A DNA stretch of 64,000 nucleotides from Paenibacillus alvei DSM 29 (GCF_000293805.1 NZ_AMBZ01000002.1:815001-879000); one strand, 5' to 3'; positions 31,368-41,387 are shown, counted from the stretch's first letter. The notes: a model not told the origin generated them from the sequence alone. A program made the numbers and translations.

Positions 31368-32135
31368 ATGACGCAATTGGCAGGAAGAACGGCATGGCGG
31401 AGAATGGCAATGGCAGTAATGCTGACAGGAGCGCTGCTTGTAGGTACAGGTGTTGCAGCTCCTGTACCGGTGAAGGCAGCGGCAGCCGAATTCAGTATTA
31501 AGGATACAGTGAGTGTGTCAGGTGTTGGCGAGTTGGAAGTTACTCCTGATGTGGCTTATGCAGAACTCGCGGTAGATACACGGGGAAAAACAGCGGCAGA
31601 AGCACAAAAACAAAATGCGGCATTATATGATAAGGTGAAGCAGGTGCTCACCAAAAAATACGGCATTCAGGAGAAGGATTTGAAGACGGTAAACTTTTCG
31701 GTCAATCCAGAGTATAAATACGAAGAAAACAAGGAGCCTCAAATTGTTGGCTATCAAGCGCAGCATGCTGTTCGTGTCACATACCGGGACTTGAGTCGAT
31801 TAGGAAGCTTAGTTGATGCCGCGACTGATGCAGGTGTGAATCGAGTTGCTCGTATCCAATTCGACACCGAAAAGCGTGCCGACTATGAGGCACAAGTATT
31901 GGAGAAGGCAGTACAGCATGCAGCAAAGAAGGCGTCTGCATTGGCGAAGGCTGCCGGTCGTGAAGTAGGGGCAGCACTTACGATTGCGGAGTCCGGTGCA
32001 GACTGGTCCCCTGTACGTGTCATGTACGATACTTCCAATGCAGCTGAAATGAAGAAGGATACAGCAACAACAGATTTGCAGGGTGGACTTATTAAGCTGA
32101 ATGCTCAGGTACAAATTCAGTATCAATTGAAATAA
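31368..32135 (+). CDS. Exported SIMPL-domain (DUF541) protein
   Basis: A 255-residue protein with an N-terminal signal peptide (AMAVMLTGALLVGTGVAAPV..KAAAA, cleavage near 37) and a SIMPL/DUF541 domain (VSVSGVGELEVTPDVAYAEL, then TAAEAQKQNAALYDKVKQVL and YQAQHAVRVTYRDLSRLGSLVD). Such proteins are periplasmic or surface-located, of unclear role. The start at ATG 31368 lies 7 nt after GGAGG; ATG 31362 is too close. Monocistronic, with a terminator downstream. Confidence 0.88.
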   Translation: MTQLAGRTAWRRMAMAVMLTGALLVGTGVAAPVPVKAAAAEFSIKDTVSVSGVGELEVTPDVAYAELAVDTRGKTAAEAQKQNAALYDKVKQVLTKKYGIQEKDLKTVNFSVNPEYKYEENKEPQIVGYQAQHAVRVTYRDLSRLGSLVDAATDAGVNRVARIQFDTEKRADYEAQVLEKAVQHAAKKASALAKAAGREVGAALTIAESGADWSPVRVMYDTSNAAEMKKDTATTDLQGGLIKLNAQVQIQYQLK

Positions 32136-32244
32136 GCATCTAGTATAAATGTTCCTTTTATGAGTGTAGTCTCCTATTGTTAAATCCATGCATATTTTCC
32201 AAAGAGAAGGCGAGTAAATCAGAATAAATGGCGTTGTACCAAGG

Positions 32245-32278
32245 GGCACTTGTGTCAGAAATGGCATAGTGCCTTTTT
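32245..32278 (+). terminator. Terminator after the SIMPL gene
   Basis: GGCACT at 32245 pairs with AGTGCC at 32268, followed by TTTTT. Confidence 0.75.
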
Positions 32279-32471
32279 GTGTGACGATGATGTTGGATTA
32301 GGGGTTGTATTTTAAGGAACAAAGCCCTAGAATGTAACAGGGGAAATGAATACTGATGTATTCTTCTATTAATATATTTCAAATAAGTGCCTAATGGCCT
32401 GATCCGTGGTGGAAGTAAGGCGAACCGTTGAAACGAAATGTATGTTTTTGTCGAAATTACGTTAAAATAAG

Positions 32472-32500
32472 TTGTATCGTCAGACAAAACGATGTATATT
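32472..32500 (+). promoter_or_regulatory. Candidate promoter of the potABCD leader
   Basis: TTGTAT at 32472-32477 and TATATT at 32495-32500 with a 17-bp spacer; start expected near 32507. The -35 region partly lies in an inverted repeat ATCGT/ACGAT. Confidence 0.6.
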
Positions 32501-32506
32501 GGATAT

Positions 32507-32564
32507 GCAAAAACGCCAACGTGAACGGGACGTAGAAGCCATACCAATGGATATGGCTTTTTTT
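32507..32564 (+). ncRNA. Short leader RNA ending in an intrinsic terminator, upstream of potA
   Basis: From the predicted start near 32507, the RNA would run only about 57 nt to a hairpin AAGCCATA (32536) / TATGGCTT (32552) followed by seven T. potA begins 160 nt further on. This looks like an attenuator or riboswitch-like leader, or an independent small RNA; I do not recognise a known riboswitch class. Both the promoter and the RNA are predictions. Confidence 0.5.
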
Positions 32565-32723
32565 GCTTAATGAATAAGAACGTATCCTATACACTGCGCG
32601 CATTCTTGTTCATCCCTTTTGGGGTGGTGCTGCAGAGCGTGCCAGCTGCCATTACGACGGGCATGCTGCATGCAGGAACAGCCACCTCAATTGGCAGACT
32701 GACGATGTAAGGGGTTGATGCTA

Positions 32724-33689
32724 ATGATTGAACTGGTAAATGTGGAGAAACATTTTGCCGGGCAACCCGTTGTGCATCCTCTGTCGCTTACGATTGGCGA
32801 AGGGGAATTTTTGACGCTGCTCGGTCCGAGTGGTTGTGGGAAGACAACCATTTTACGCATGATAGCTGGCTTTGAACAGCCTTCATCTGGCCATATCCGC
32901 CTAGATGGAGAAGATGTTACGAACTTACCTCCGAACAAGCGGAATTTGAATCTTGTATTTCAACATTATGCCTTGTTCCCTCATATGACGGTCGAGCAGA
33001 ACATTCAATTCGGCCTGAAAATGAAGAAAATTCCGCAGGCAGAGCAGCGTGAGCGCATTGCAGAAGCAATTCGATTGACGCAGCTTACAGCGCTTGCGAA
33101 GCGTTATCCGCATCAATTGTCCGGTGGACAGCAGCAGCGTGTTGCGATTGCTCGTGCTATTGCTAACAAGCCGAAGGTGCTTCTATTGGACGAGCCGCTT
33201 GGCGCGCTTGATTTGCAGCTTCGCAAAAACTTGCAGGCTGAACTGAAACAGTTGCAGCGGAGCTTGGGAATTACATTCGTATATGTAACCCATGATCAAG
33301 AAGAAGCGATGATGATGTCGGATCGGATCGTGATTATGAATAATGGTCGTGTCGAACAGATCGACTCTCCTAAAAATATTTACGAACGCCCGGAGACGTT
33401 GTTTGCAGCTACGTTTGTTGGAGAGAACAACGTGTTCCATGAAGAGAACCTCTTTACCGTTCGTCCAGAAAAGATTCATGTGACAGCAGAAGTGGAAGGT
33501 GCACCGCGTACCGGAATTATTCAGGATATCGTTTATTTGGGGAATATCCACAAGCTGATCGTTCACTTGGATAATGACCAAACGAACGTATCGGTTGTGC
33601 TTGACTTCAAGGACGAGCGAACGTGGGAAATTGGCCAACACATCGGAGTAAGTTGGAATAAGCAGGATGAGGTGATGATCGGCTCATGA
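32724..33689 (+). CDS. potA: Spermidine/putrescine ABC transporter ATPase
   Basis: A 321-residue ABC ATPase energising polyamine uptake. Walker [10 protein letters not shown] near residue 37, Q-loop [11 protein letters not shown], signature [14 protein letters not shown], Walker [12 protein letters not shown] and His loop [10 protein letters not shown] are intact; the C-terminal about 85 residues form a short TOBE-like domain ([10 protein letters not shown]). Start ATG 32724 after AAGGGG; ATG 32718 and TTG 32715 are possible but badly spaced. Its end overlaps potB by 4 nt. Confidence 0.93.
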   Translation: MIELVNVEKHFAGQPVVHPLSLTIGEGEFLTLLGPSGCGKTTILRMIAGFEQPSSGHIRLDGEDVTNLPPNKRNLNLVFQHYALFPHMTVEQNIQFGLKMKKIPQAEQRERIAEAIRLTQLTALAKRYPHQLSGGQQQRVAIARAIANKPKVLLLDEPLGALDLQLRKNLQAELKQLQRSLGITFVYVTHDQEEAMMMSDRIVIMNNGRVEQIDSPKNIYERPETLFAATFVGENNVFHEENLFTVRPEKIHVTAEVEGAPRTGIIQDIVYLGNIHKLIVHLDNDQTNVSVVLDFKDERTWEIGQHIGVSWNKQDEVMIGS

Positions 33690-34537
33690 AACGCTCATTT
33701 GGCATCATTGCGCCGGTCGTATTGTGGCTGACGATATTTCTTGTCGTGCCGATGATTGCAGTTATTGCTGTGTCCTTTATGCAGCGGGACGAGCTCGGCA
33801 ATATCGTCTTTTCGTTTACGCTGAACAATTATGAACGATTTTTCGATCCCTTATACTTGGGAATTTATTGGGATACACTGTGGCTATCGGTATTAACAAC
33901 AATAATCTGCTTGTTGTTCAGCTATCCGCTTGCGTATTATATTTCAACGACGAGCCCGGCAAAGCAGAAGCTGCTACTCATTCTCATTACAGTTCCGTTC
34001 TGGATTAACTTCCTTATTCGGACGTATGCGTGGGTGCTATTGCTTCGTACGCAAGGGATCGTCAACCAAACGCTTCTTGATTTGGGCTGGATAGCGGAGC
34101 CTCTGCAAATGCTTTATACCAAGGGTGCAGTGCTCCTTGGAATGGTTTATACGTTCATTCCGTATATGGTGCTTCCGATTTATGTATCATTGGAGCAAAT
34201 GGATAAACGATTGCTTGAAGCATCCAGCGACTTGGGTGCTACAAAGTGGAAATCGTTCTTGCATATTACGTTGCCTCAGACGAAGTCTGGCATGATGACA
34301 GGCAGCGTGCTTGTCTTCGTAACAACGGCGGGTATGTTCGTGGTAACAGACATTCTGGGCGGCGCTAAGGCGCAAATGCTCAGTAATATTATACAGAATC
34401 AGTTCCTAGGTGCGCGCGACTGGCCATTCGGTTCCGCGCTGTCAGTCGTGTTCGTGATCAGTTCATTGATCATCATCGGTCTGTTCAACCGGGCACTCCG
34501 CTCCAAATATGAAGCATCGAAGGAGGCGGGGGCATGA
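33686..34537 (+). CDS. potB: Polyamine ABC transporter permease PotB
   Basis: A 283-residue inner-membrane permease with six predicted helices, starting [21 protein letters not shown], and the permease EAA loop [20 protein letters not shown] near residue 178. It pairs with PotC. ATGA overlaps on both sides (potA, potC) indicate translational coupling. Confidence 0.93.
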   Translation: MKRSFGIIAPVVLWLTIFLVVPMIAVIAVSFMQRDELGNIVFSFTLNNYERFFDPLYLGIYWDTLWLSVLTTIICLLFSYPLAYYISTTSPAKQKLLLILITVPFWINFLIRTYAWVLLLRTQGIVNQTLLDLGWIAEPLQMLYTKGAVLLGMVYTFIPYMVLPIYVSLEQMDKRLLEASSDLGATKWKSFLHITLPQTKSGMMTGSVLVFVTTAGMFVVTDILGGAKAQMLSNIIQNQFLGARDWPFGSALSVVFVISSLIIIGLFNRALRSKYEASKEAGA

Positions 34538-35352
34538 AGGTGGCAAGCAAAAAGAAGCAGCATCCGCTGCTTGCGCTCCATTCGATACTGTTAATTCTGT
34601 TTATTTATGTCCCAGTATTTTTGATTATTGCGTACTCGTTCAACAATTCGCGCATTAATTCGAATTGGAGCGGATTCACGTTCAAATGGTACAGCTCTTT
34701 GTTCGATAATCGGCAAGTAATGGAGGCGTTGAGCAACAGCTTGTCGATCGCATTGATATCTACCGTCATATCAACCGTACTTGGCACGTTGGCGGCGATA
34801 GCACTTCGCCGTATGGCTTCCCGACGCAAGCAAGGGGTAATAGGCCTATTATACTTGCCAATCATTGTGCCGGATATCATTATGGGCTTGTCCCTATTGG
34901 TATTATTCAGCCAGTTTAAAATTGAGCTGGGCAAAATGACGGTTATCATTGCACATATAACGTTCAGTATTTCGTACGTATATGTCATTGTTGCTTCCAG
35001 ACTTGCCAACATGGGCAAGCAACTTGAAGAAGCAGCATCTGATCTTGGTGCTACACCATGGCAGACATTCCGCCATGTTACGCTACCTTCGATATGGCCA
35101 GGCGTGCTTGCCGGAGCAATCATGGCGTTCACACTGTCGATAGACGACTTTATGATCAGTTTCTTTGTTGCCGGGCCGAACTCAACGACCTTGCCGATCT
35201 ACATTTACGGCTTGGTAAAACGGGGAATTTCTCCAGAAATCAACGCCTTATGTACGTTGATGATTATATTTAGCGTCGTGCTAATCGTACTTGCACAATG
35301 GTTGCTGAACCGTGGCAACGGAGAAAAGAAAAGCTCTATGCTGCCGTTCTAA
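34534..35352 (+). CDS. potC: Polyamine ABC transporter permease PotC
   Basis: A 272-residue permease with six predicted helices and the EAA loop EAASDLGATPWQTFRHVTLP near residue 170. The segment SIDDFMISFFVAGPNSTTLPI is typical of PotC. It overlaps potB by 4 nt; potD starts 90 nt downstream. Confidence 0.93.
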   Translation: MKVASKKKQHPLLALHSILLILFIYVPVFLIIAYSFNNSRINSNWSGFTFKWYSSLFDNRQVMEALSNSLSIALISTVISTVLGTLAAIALRRMASRRKQGVIGLLYLPIIVPDIIMGLSLLVLFSQFKIELGKMTVIIAHITFSISYVYVIVASRLANMGKQLEEAASDLGATPWQTFRHVTLPSIWPGVLAGAIMAFTLSIDDFMISFFVAGPNSTTLPIYIYGLVKRGISPEINALCTLMIIFSVVLIVLAQWLLNRGNGEKKSSMLPF

Positions 35353-35442
35353 TTCACCGCTTATCAGATGTAAGCATGTGAATTTGAATCATATTAATAC
35401 ATTCTAAGGATCTTTTGCAGGATCAGAGAGGGGTTACAAGAA

Positions 35443-36489
35443 TTGAACAAAAAGAAATGGTTCGCGGTCGTATTGGCCGGGATGTTGGCACTTACTGCGC
35501 TGGCAGGTTGCTCTTCTAAGCCGGAGCAAACATTGAATTTGTATAGCTGGGCAGATAACTTCGATATGGATATGATCAAGAAATTCGAATCGGAGAATAA
35601 CGTAAAAGTTAACTATGCGATTTTTGCCAACAACGAGGAACTGCTGGCGAAGTTGAAAGCCGGCGGCGCGAATTATGATTTAATTCAACCGTCCGACTAC
35701 ATGGTGGCTAGCATGATTAAGCAAGATTTGCTGGAGCCACTTGATTTAAATCAAATTCCGAATTTCCAATACGTCACGGATCGTTTCAAAAACCCTGAAT
35801 TTGATCCCGGCAACAAGTATTCCATCGTATATACATGGGGTGTTACAGGCATTGCCTATAACACAAAATATGTGAAGCAAGCTCCAACCGATTGGGCGGA
35901 TTTGTGGAAGGATGAGTACAAAGGAAAGGTACTCCTTCTGGATGACAACCGTGAAATCATCGGAATGGCGCTGAAGAAGGCGGGCAAGTCGAACAGCTCT
36001 GAAAATGAAGCTGATATTAACGCAGCTGTTGATGATTTGCGTAAGCTAGTGCCGAACGTGCTTGCGTTTGATACTGACAACATCAAGCAGAAGATGATTG
36101 CGGAAGAAGGCTGGATTGGCACAGTATGGTCTGGCGACGCTTCTGTCATTCATGGAGAAAATCCGGATGTTGCATTCATGATTCCGAAGACAGGAAGCAC
36201 GATCTTCTCGGACAACTACGCAATTCCAAAGGGCTCTAAAAATAAGGAATTGGCACAGAAATTCATCAACTTCATGCTTGATCCAGAGAACAGCGCAAAG
36301 AACTATGAGTCCATCGGCTACAGCAACCCTGTGACGAAGGCGAAAGAGTTCCATAGCAAAGAGTATTTGGATAACAAAATGATCAATTTGTCTGACGACG
36401 AGCTGACTCGTACGGAGTGGCTTGGCGATGTCGGTAAACATCTGCAGTTGTATGACCGCATGTGGACGGAATTGAAGAGCGGAAGATAA
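35443..36489 (+). CDS. potD: Polyamine-binding lipoprotein PotD
   Basis: A 348-residue substrate-binding lipoprotein. The signal peptide ends in the lipobox LAGC (Cys22), consistent with lipidation by Lgt. The mature part begins TLNLYSWADNFDMDMIKKFE and has the PotD-like DLIQPSDYMVASM, YTWGVTGIAYN and WSGDASV segments. Start is TTG at 35443 after GAGGGGTTACAAGAA. It captures polyamine for PotABC. A strong terminator follows. Confidence 0.92.
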   Translation: MNKKKWFAVVLAGMLALTALAGCSSKPEQTLNLYSWADNFDMDMIKKFESENNVKVNYAIFANNEELLAKLKAGGANYDLIQPSDYMVASMIKQDLLEPLDLNQIPNFQYVTDRFKNPEFDPGNKYSIVYTWGVTGIAYNTKYVKQAPTDWADLWKDEYKGKVLLLDDNREIIGMALKKAGKSNSSENEADINAAVDDLRKLVPNVLAFDTDNIKQKMIAEEGWIGTVWSGDASVIHGENPDVAFMIPKTGSTIFSDNYAIPKGSKNKELAQKFINFMLDPENSAKNYESIGYSNPVTKAKEFHSKEYLDNKMINLSDDELTRTEWLGDVGKHLQLYDRMWTELKSGR

Positions 36490-36515
36490 TCAAGCATATC
36501 TAAAATGATAAGAGA

Positions 36516-36550
36516 AAGCCCCTGATCTGTTGTAGATCAGGGGCTTTTTT
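36516..36550. terminator. Bidirectional terminator between potD and alpha/beta hydrolase
   Basis: AAGCCCCTGATCT and AGATCAGGGGCTT pair perfectly around GTTGT, with T and A tracts on the two strands. It serves the convergent genes on both sides. Confidence 0.93.
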
Positions 36551-36554
36551 GCAT

Positions 36555-37235
36555 TTATATGTCTATTAGCAGCTTGGACAATTGCTTAGGCTGTGTCTTC
36601 ATGAGCCAATGTCCTCCTTGTTCGATGCTCAAATGACGCCATCCAGCTTCTCGCGCCCGTAATGCCATTGCACGGAAGAAAGCGGTCATCGGCCAGCTAT
36701 CTGGATTGTCCAGCGGTTCTATGTAAGTACGGGGGATTTGTGCAGCATGCCCATTAGAAATAGAGATCTTCTGCATATAAGCACGAGTCGGCATTGGCGA
36801 TTTTAGCGGATCTGATGGGTCACGCGGTGCAATAAATTCCGGTGTATTGTCATCTGGCGTGTCGTTATAGGGGGTGTCCAGAAATGGGGCAGATAACGTT
36901 GATACCGATTCACCATGACGCGGCACCATAGCATCTACATACACAAGGTGCTTGATTCGATCAGGAACCTGTTCGGCCGTCCCTGTGATGACCATGCCAG
37001 AGAAGCTATGACCGACAAGAATGACATCTTCCAGTTGCTCGTAGGTAATGACCCCTACAATATCCTGAATGAATGTATCTAAGTCAATTTCGGGACGTGC
37101 CAAGTGCGTCCGTTCCCCAAGCCCGGTAAGTGAGGGAGTGTATACGTCATGGCCAGCTTGCCGGAGGAAAGCAGCTACCTCCTTCCATACAAAACCGCCA
37201 TCCCAAGCTCCGTGAACAAGAAGATAGGTAGACAA
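36555..37235 (-). CDS. Alpha/beta-fold hydrolase
   Basis: A 226-residue serine hydrolase. The oxyanion segment LVHGAWDGG is at the N-terminus, the nucleophile elbow GHSFSG near residue 75 (Ser77), and the catalytic His in EQGGHWLMKTQP near the C-terminus. The family includes EstC-type and plant methyl-salicylate-type esterases; the substrate cannot be told. Convergent with potD, so not in its operon. Confidence 0.87.
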   Translation of the reverse strand: MSTYLLVHGAWDGGFVWKEVAAFLRQAGHDVYTPSLTGLGERTHLARPEIDLDTFIQDIVGVITYEQLEDVILVGHSFSGMVITGTAEQVPDRIKHLVYVDAMVPRHGESVSTLSAPFLDTPYNDTPDDNTPEFIAPRDPSDPLKSPMPTRAYMQKISISNGHAAQIPRTYIEPLDNPDSWPMTAFFRAMALRAREAGWRHLSIEQGGHWLMKTQPKQLSKLLIDI

Positions 37236-37685
37236 TTGAATCTTGCTCCTTTCATCACAAATATAAGTTCGATAATTATAGAACTATCATACAATAGCGC
37301 CTCACTTTAAGCAATAGTTGGTTCGGTCAACCAGTCATTATTTTCATCTACCAGAGTTGTAAGAGGTGTTTTACGGCATGTTTTTCCTGACAATGTGTAA
37401 GATTTGGTGTGTGATCGGCAACATCAAATTTAACCAATTTTGCGGCAACTGGAGTGACTGCGGGCTAGGCGATGAGTTCAAAAAACCGCACAATGGCGCG
37501 GTTGTAAAGGATATGTAACGACAATGCGGAAACGACATATTTACGTTATTGGTAAAGGATGCCTACAATTATCTCATGAAAGCGCTAGCACGGCTTCGTC
37601 CATCGTTAATGCGCGACATGTCAAAATCATGTGCAGCATCGGCGATGCCAATCATGCCATCCTTTGAAAGGAGGGAGTGGACACG
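37236..37685. other. 450-nt divergent region before the sugar ABC operon
   Basis: Contains a -10-like TACAAT at 37564 (no good -35), the cre-like site at 37577, and the RBS of the first permease. The rest shows no ORF, repeat or structured RNA that I can defend. Confidence 0.5.
37577..37590 (+). promoter_or_regulatory. cre-like CcpA site upstream of sugar ABC operon
   Basis: TGAAAGCGCTAGCA fits the cre consensus TGWAANCGNTNWCA at 13 of 14 positions. It overlaps the likely transcription start just after TACAAT (37564-37569), a position where CcpA represses. Confidence 0.72.
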
Positions 37686-38642
37686 ATGCAAGGAAATGGA
37701 CAGAGTGCCCTTTCAATGAACGTGGTTCCAAATAAGAAGAAACCGACGTGGAAGAAGATGCTTCAGAATTGGGAGTTGTATTTATTTATTGCTCCTGCAT
37801 TTTTGTACTTCCTCATTTTCCATTACGGCCCGATGTACGGAATTCAAATCGCTTTCAAAAACTTTATCCCAGCGAAAGGGATTATGGGGAGCCCATGGGT
37901 TGGATTTGACCATTTCGAACGTTTCTTCAATTCTTATTACTTCTGGGATTTGCTTTGGAATACGCTGAGCATCAGCTTGTATGAGCTGGCGGTAGGCTTC
38001 CCGCTGCCGATTATATTGGCGCTTGCCTTCAATGAGATTAAGGATGGGGTATTCAAGCGGACGGTTCAAACCGTAACCTATGCGCCGCATTTCATTTCCG
38101 TTGTCGTAATGGCAGGTATTATTATTACGTTCCTGTCTCCTTCAACTGGTATTATCATTCATATTATTAAATTCTTTGGGTTTGAGCCGGCTGCATTCTT
38201 AACCGATCCAGCCTGGTTTAAGACGATGTATGTCTTGTCTGGTGTTTGGCAGGGCACAGGTTGGGGTACGATCATTTATTTGGCAGCCTTATCGGGCGTT
38301 GATCCGCAGCTGCATGAAGCAGCCATCGTGGACGGTGCAAGTCGATTCCAGCGTATTTTGCATATTAACATTCCGGCAATTGTGCCGACAATTACGATTT
38401 TGCTCATTTTGAACATGGGCAGCATTCTTGGTGTCGGATTTGAAAAGATCTTGCTTTTGCAAAACCCGCTCAACAAAGAAGCGTCCGACGTTATTTCCAC
38501 CTTCGTGTATCGATCTGGTCTAGTCGATGCGCAATATAGCTTCTCTACAGCGATTGGCTTGTTCAACTCAATCGTGAACGCTATTTTGCTCATTGTAGTT
38601 AACCAAATCGCACGTCGCACGAGTGAAAACAGCTTGTGGTAG
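37686..38642 (+). CDS. Carbohydrate ABC permease, LplB type
   Basis: A 318-residue permease of the CUT1 class, LplB/YteP subgroup. It has a cytosolic N-terminus, then NWELYLFIAPAFLYFLIFHYGPMYGIQIAF, six predicted helices and the EAA loop HEAAIVDGASRFQRILHINIP near residue 215. ATG 37686 is preferred over GTG 37677, because the strong AAAGGAGG is too close to the GTG. It forms an importer with the next two genes; no ATPase is in the operon. Substrate class (oligosaccharide or aldouronate-like) is inferred from subfamily only. Confidence 0.93.
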   Translation: MQGNGQSALSMNVVPNKKKPTWKKMLQNWELYLFIAPAFLYFLIFHYGPMYGIQIAFKNFIPAKGIMGSPWVGFDHFERFFNSYYFWDLLWNTLSISLYELAVGFPLPIILALAFNEIKDGVFKRTVQTVTYAPHFISVVVMAGIIITFLSPSTGIIIHIIKFFGFEPAAFLTDPAWFKTMYVLSGVWQGTGWGTIIYLAALSGVDPQLHEAAIVDGASRFQRILHINIPAIVPTITILLILNMGSILGVGFEKILLLQNPLNKEASDVISTFVYRSGLVDAQYSFSTAIGLFNSIVNAILLIVVNQIARRTSENSLW

Positions 38643-38660
38643 GAAGGAGGAGAACAGCAC

Positions 38661-39575
38661 ATGGCAGCTGCTGCAGTGAAAGAAACGAGAGCGGATAAAA
38701 TATTCATCGTATGTAACTATATCTATTTGACGATTGCGCTAATCCTGGTGCTTTATCCAGTTTTGTATATCTTGAGTGCGTCGATCAGTGATCCGAAGTA
38801 TGTAGCATCAGGCGAAATGTGGCTATTCCCTAAAGGTATCACATTCGAAGGGTATGCCAGAGTGTTCGAGAACTCAAAGATTTGGAACGGTTATGCAAAT
38901 ACGATTCTTTATACGGTTGTCGGGACTTGTGTGAATCTTTTTGTAACGCTACCGGCGGCATATGCATTGAGTCGTTCTGACTTTATCGGTCGCGGCTTCT
39001 TTATGGGGATGTTCTTATTCACGATGTTTTTCGGCGGTGGTCTGGTTCCTGGCTATCTCCTCATTAAGGAACTGGGGCTTATCAACAGCATGTGGGCCTT
39101 AATCCTGCCGGGTGCAGCGTCTGTATGGAACATAATCGTTGCACGCACGTTCTTCCAATCTACGATACCTAAGGAGCTCCAAGAAGCGGCGAGCATCGAT
39201 GGCTGCACGAATTTGCGGTTGTTCCTGCGCATTATATTGCCGTTGTCGGCTCCAATTATTGCGGTTATGGCGCTCTTTTATGGAGTAGGACACTGGAACA
39301 GTTACTTTGGGGCCTTGATTTACTTGAATGACGAAGTGAAATATCCGTTGCAAATGATCCTGCGTCAAATTTTGGTTCTCCAAGAGATGTCGGCAGAGAC
39401 TACAGGAGCAGCGGTAAGCAGCTCAGTAGCTGCTGCGCTGAACAACAAGGCAGAAATTGCAGCTCTGGTGAAATACTCTGTCATTATCGTATCGACCTTG
39501 CCTGTCATCGTTGTGTATCCGTTCTTGCAACGGTATTTCGTGCAAGGTGTTATGATCGGTTCTGTCAAAGGCTGA
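38661..39575 (+). CDS. Carbohydrate ABC permease, YtcP type
   Basis: A 304-residue permease, partner of the preceding gene. It has LYPVLYILSASISDP, GFFMGMFLFTMFFGGGLVPGYLLIKELGL and the EAA loop QEAASIDGCTNLRLFLRIILP near residue 172. The C-terminus YPFLQRYFVQGVMIGSVKG is characteristic of YtcP-type permeases. Start ATG 38661 follows GGAAGGAGGAGAACAGC, 18 nt after the previous stop. Confidence 0.93.
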   Translation: MAAAAVKETRADKIFIVCNYIYLTIALILVLYPVLYILSASISDPKYVASGEMWLFPKGITFEGYARVFENSKIWNGYANTILYTVVGTCVNLFVTLPAAYALSRSDFIGRGFFMGMFLFTMFFGGGLVPGYLLIKELGLINSMWALILPGAASVWNIIVARTFFQSTIPKELQEAASIDGCTNLRLFLRIILPLSAPIIAVMALFYGVGHWNSYFGALIYLNDEVKYPLQMILRQILVLQEMSAETTGAAVSSSVAAALNNKAEIAALVKYSVIIVSTLPVIVVYPFLQRYFVQGVMIGSVKG

Positions 39576-39742
39576 TTATTATTGAGTATTGATTGTATGC
39601 CTCTATATAAGATTCATGTAAGTACGTCGGATGTGGCTTGTTACAGGGTTGAATGCTTCAACGGTAATAATCGAAGGTGCCAACGCCTTTGTTTATTATA
39701 AAGAAGGACATTATACGAATCATCAAAGGGAGGATCATCGCC

Positions 39743-41341
39743 ATGCAGAAATGGAAAAAAACATGTGCGCTGCTGTTGTCTATGAGCTTGATCTTCACAA
39801 TGCTCGCAGGATGCGGTTCATCTTCGGATAAGCCTGCGGCAGAGGCGGGCCAAGGCAATGTAGAGAACTTGAACAAGGAAGGCTATCCAATTGTTAAAGA
39901 GTCAATTACCTTGACGATGATGGGCCAGGATGTCGGCATTCAAAACTGGAAGGACATGGACTTCTTCAAGAAGATGGAGGAGAAGACAGGGGTTAAATTC
40001 GAATTTCAGAATGCGCCGCTCGACAGCTTCGATACGAAACGCAACCTGGTATTCGCAAGTGGAGAATACCCGGATGTATTTTTCTCTGGTCAGCTAAAGA
40101 CTGCGGATGAAGTAAACTATGGCGCACAAGGTGCCTTGATTCCGCTGGAAGGACTCCTAGAACAGTATGCACCTAACTTGACCAAGATTTTGAATGATCA
40201 CCCTGATATTCGTAAGTCGATTACAACACCGGATGGACATATCTACTCCTTGCCGAACATTGATTTGGATGCAGGCTGGTATCGTGGTCCGCTCTGGTAT
40301 AACGGCAAGTTCCTGAAGAAGCTTGGCATTGAGAAGGTACCATCGACAATTGATGAGCTGTACACGTACTTGAAGCGTGTTAAGGAAGAAGATCCGAATG
40401 GCAACGGCAAGCAGGATGAAGTGCCATTGGCCTCGGTAAAATTGAACGACATTCGTATGTGGCTGCTTGGCTCTTGGGGCATCTATAATGAGGTTATCTA
40501 TGCTGACAAAGCGAACAAAGTACACTACACGCCAATGGAAGAAGGCTACAAAGGCTACCTGACATTCTTGAACAAGCTGTGGAACGAAGACTTGCTGGAT
40601 AAGGAAACATTCTCGCAAACGGATGAGCAGAAGAAGGCGAAAGGGAAAAACAATCAAATCGGATTGTTCTCTGACTACCATGCCTACTTTACATTGGGCG
40701 GAGAGCCTAGCATGACAGATCCAATGTATGCACCAGTAAAGAGCGAAATGTCCGAGCCGGTAGCTGCGAAGCACCCTGGCTTGATTACAGGCGCATTTGC
40801 CATTACGAATAAGAACAAGAATCCAGAAGCAACAATCCGTTGGATTGATTACTTGTACTCGGTAGAAGGATCAGAATTGCTTAGCTTTGGCCCAGAGGGC
40901 ATACTGTGGGAATATGTGAACAAGGACGATCATACGAAAAAATGGCTGCCAGTACCAGGGGGCGGCGATCGTGAGGAATACCGTGCAAAGCTGACACCGG
41001 ACTATGGTACGATTGTTCCGAAGCTGGCTAGTGAAGAAGTGGGTCGCGGTTTCCAAGGCGACTTCGAGAAGTGGCTGAAGAAAGAAACCGATGAGAAGAT
41101 TATCCCAATCGCAAAGGTTCCATTCCCAAGCGTATACTTGTCTGAAGCAGATCAGCAGCAAGTGAGCAGCATGCGCTCCGATCTCGATAAGTATGTAGAG
41201 CAAATGGAAGCGAAGTTCGTGACAGGCCAAGAATCTCTGGCGAACTGGGATAAATACGTAGAGACCCTGAAGAAAATGGGTGCTGATAAGATCGTTGAGA
41301 TTTATCAAAAAGCCTATGATCAATGGAATACAGCGAAGTAA
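39743..41341 (+). CDS. Sugar-binding lipoprotein of the ABC operon (LplA type)
   Basis: A 532-residue extracellular solute-binding protein with signal peptide and lipobox LAGC near residue 24, a Ser-rich linker, and the large two-lobed LplA/family-1 SBP fold (segments DVGIQNWKDMDFFKKMEEKTG, GEYPDVFF, LPNIDLDAGWYRGPLWYN). The start is ATG 39743 after AAAGGGAGGATCATCGCC; the frame extends upstream without an RBS. The long form (about 530 residues) is typical for uptake of larger saccharides in Paenibacillus. Its neighbours are the two permeases and a convergent membrane AraC regulator. Confidence 0.92.
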   Translation: MQKWKKTCALLLSMSLIFTMLAGCGSSSDKPAAEAGQGNVENLNKEGYPIVKESITLTMMGQDVGIQNWKDMDFFKKMEEKTGVKFEFQNAPLDSFDTKRNLVFASGEYPDVFFSGQLKTADEVNYGAQGALIPLEGLLEQYAPNLTKILNDHPDIRKSITTPDGHIYSLPNIDLDAGWYRGPLWYNGKFLKKLGIEKVPSTIDELYTYLKRVKEEDPNGNGKQDEVPLASVKLNDIRMWLLGSWGIYNEVIYADKANKVHYTPMEEGYKGYLTFLNKLWNEDLLDKETFSQTDEQKKAKGKNNQIGLFSDYHAYFTLGGEPSMTDPMYAPVKSEMSEPVAAKHPGLITGAFAITNKNKNPEATIRWIDYLYSVEGSELLSFGPEGILWEYVNKDDHTKKWLPVPGGGDREEYRAKLTPDYGTIVPKLASEEVGRGFQGDFEKWLKKETDEKIIPIAKVPFPSVYLSEADQQQVSSMRSDLDKYVEQMEAKFVTGQESLANWDKYVETLKKMGADKIVEIYQKAYDQWNTAK

Positions 41342-41387
41342 GCGTATTGAAATACAGTATGAAAATGCAAGATAGCTAATCGGATGA

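Noticed and set aside
32507-32564. Assignment of the potA leader to a known riboswitch class (purine, guanidine, preQ1)
   Set aside because: I compared remembered consensus features and none fits, so only the promoter-terminator layout is reported.
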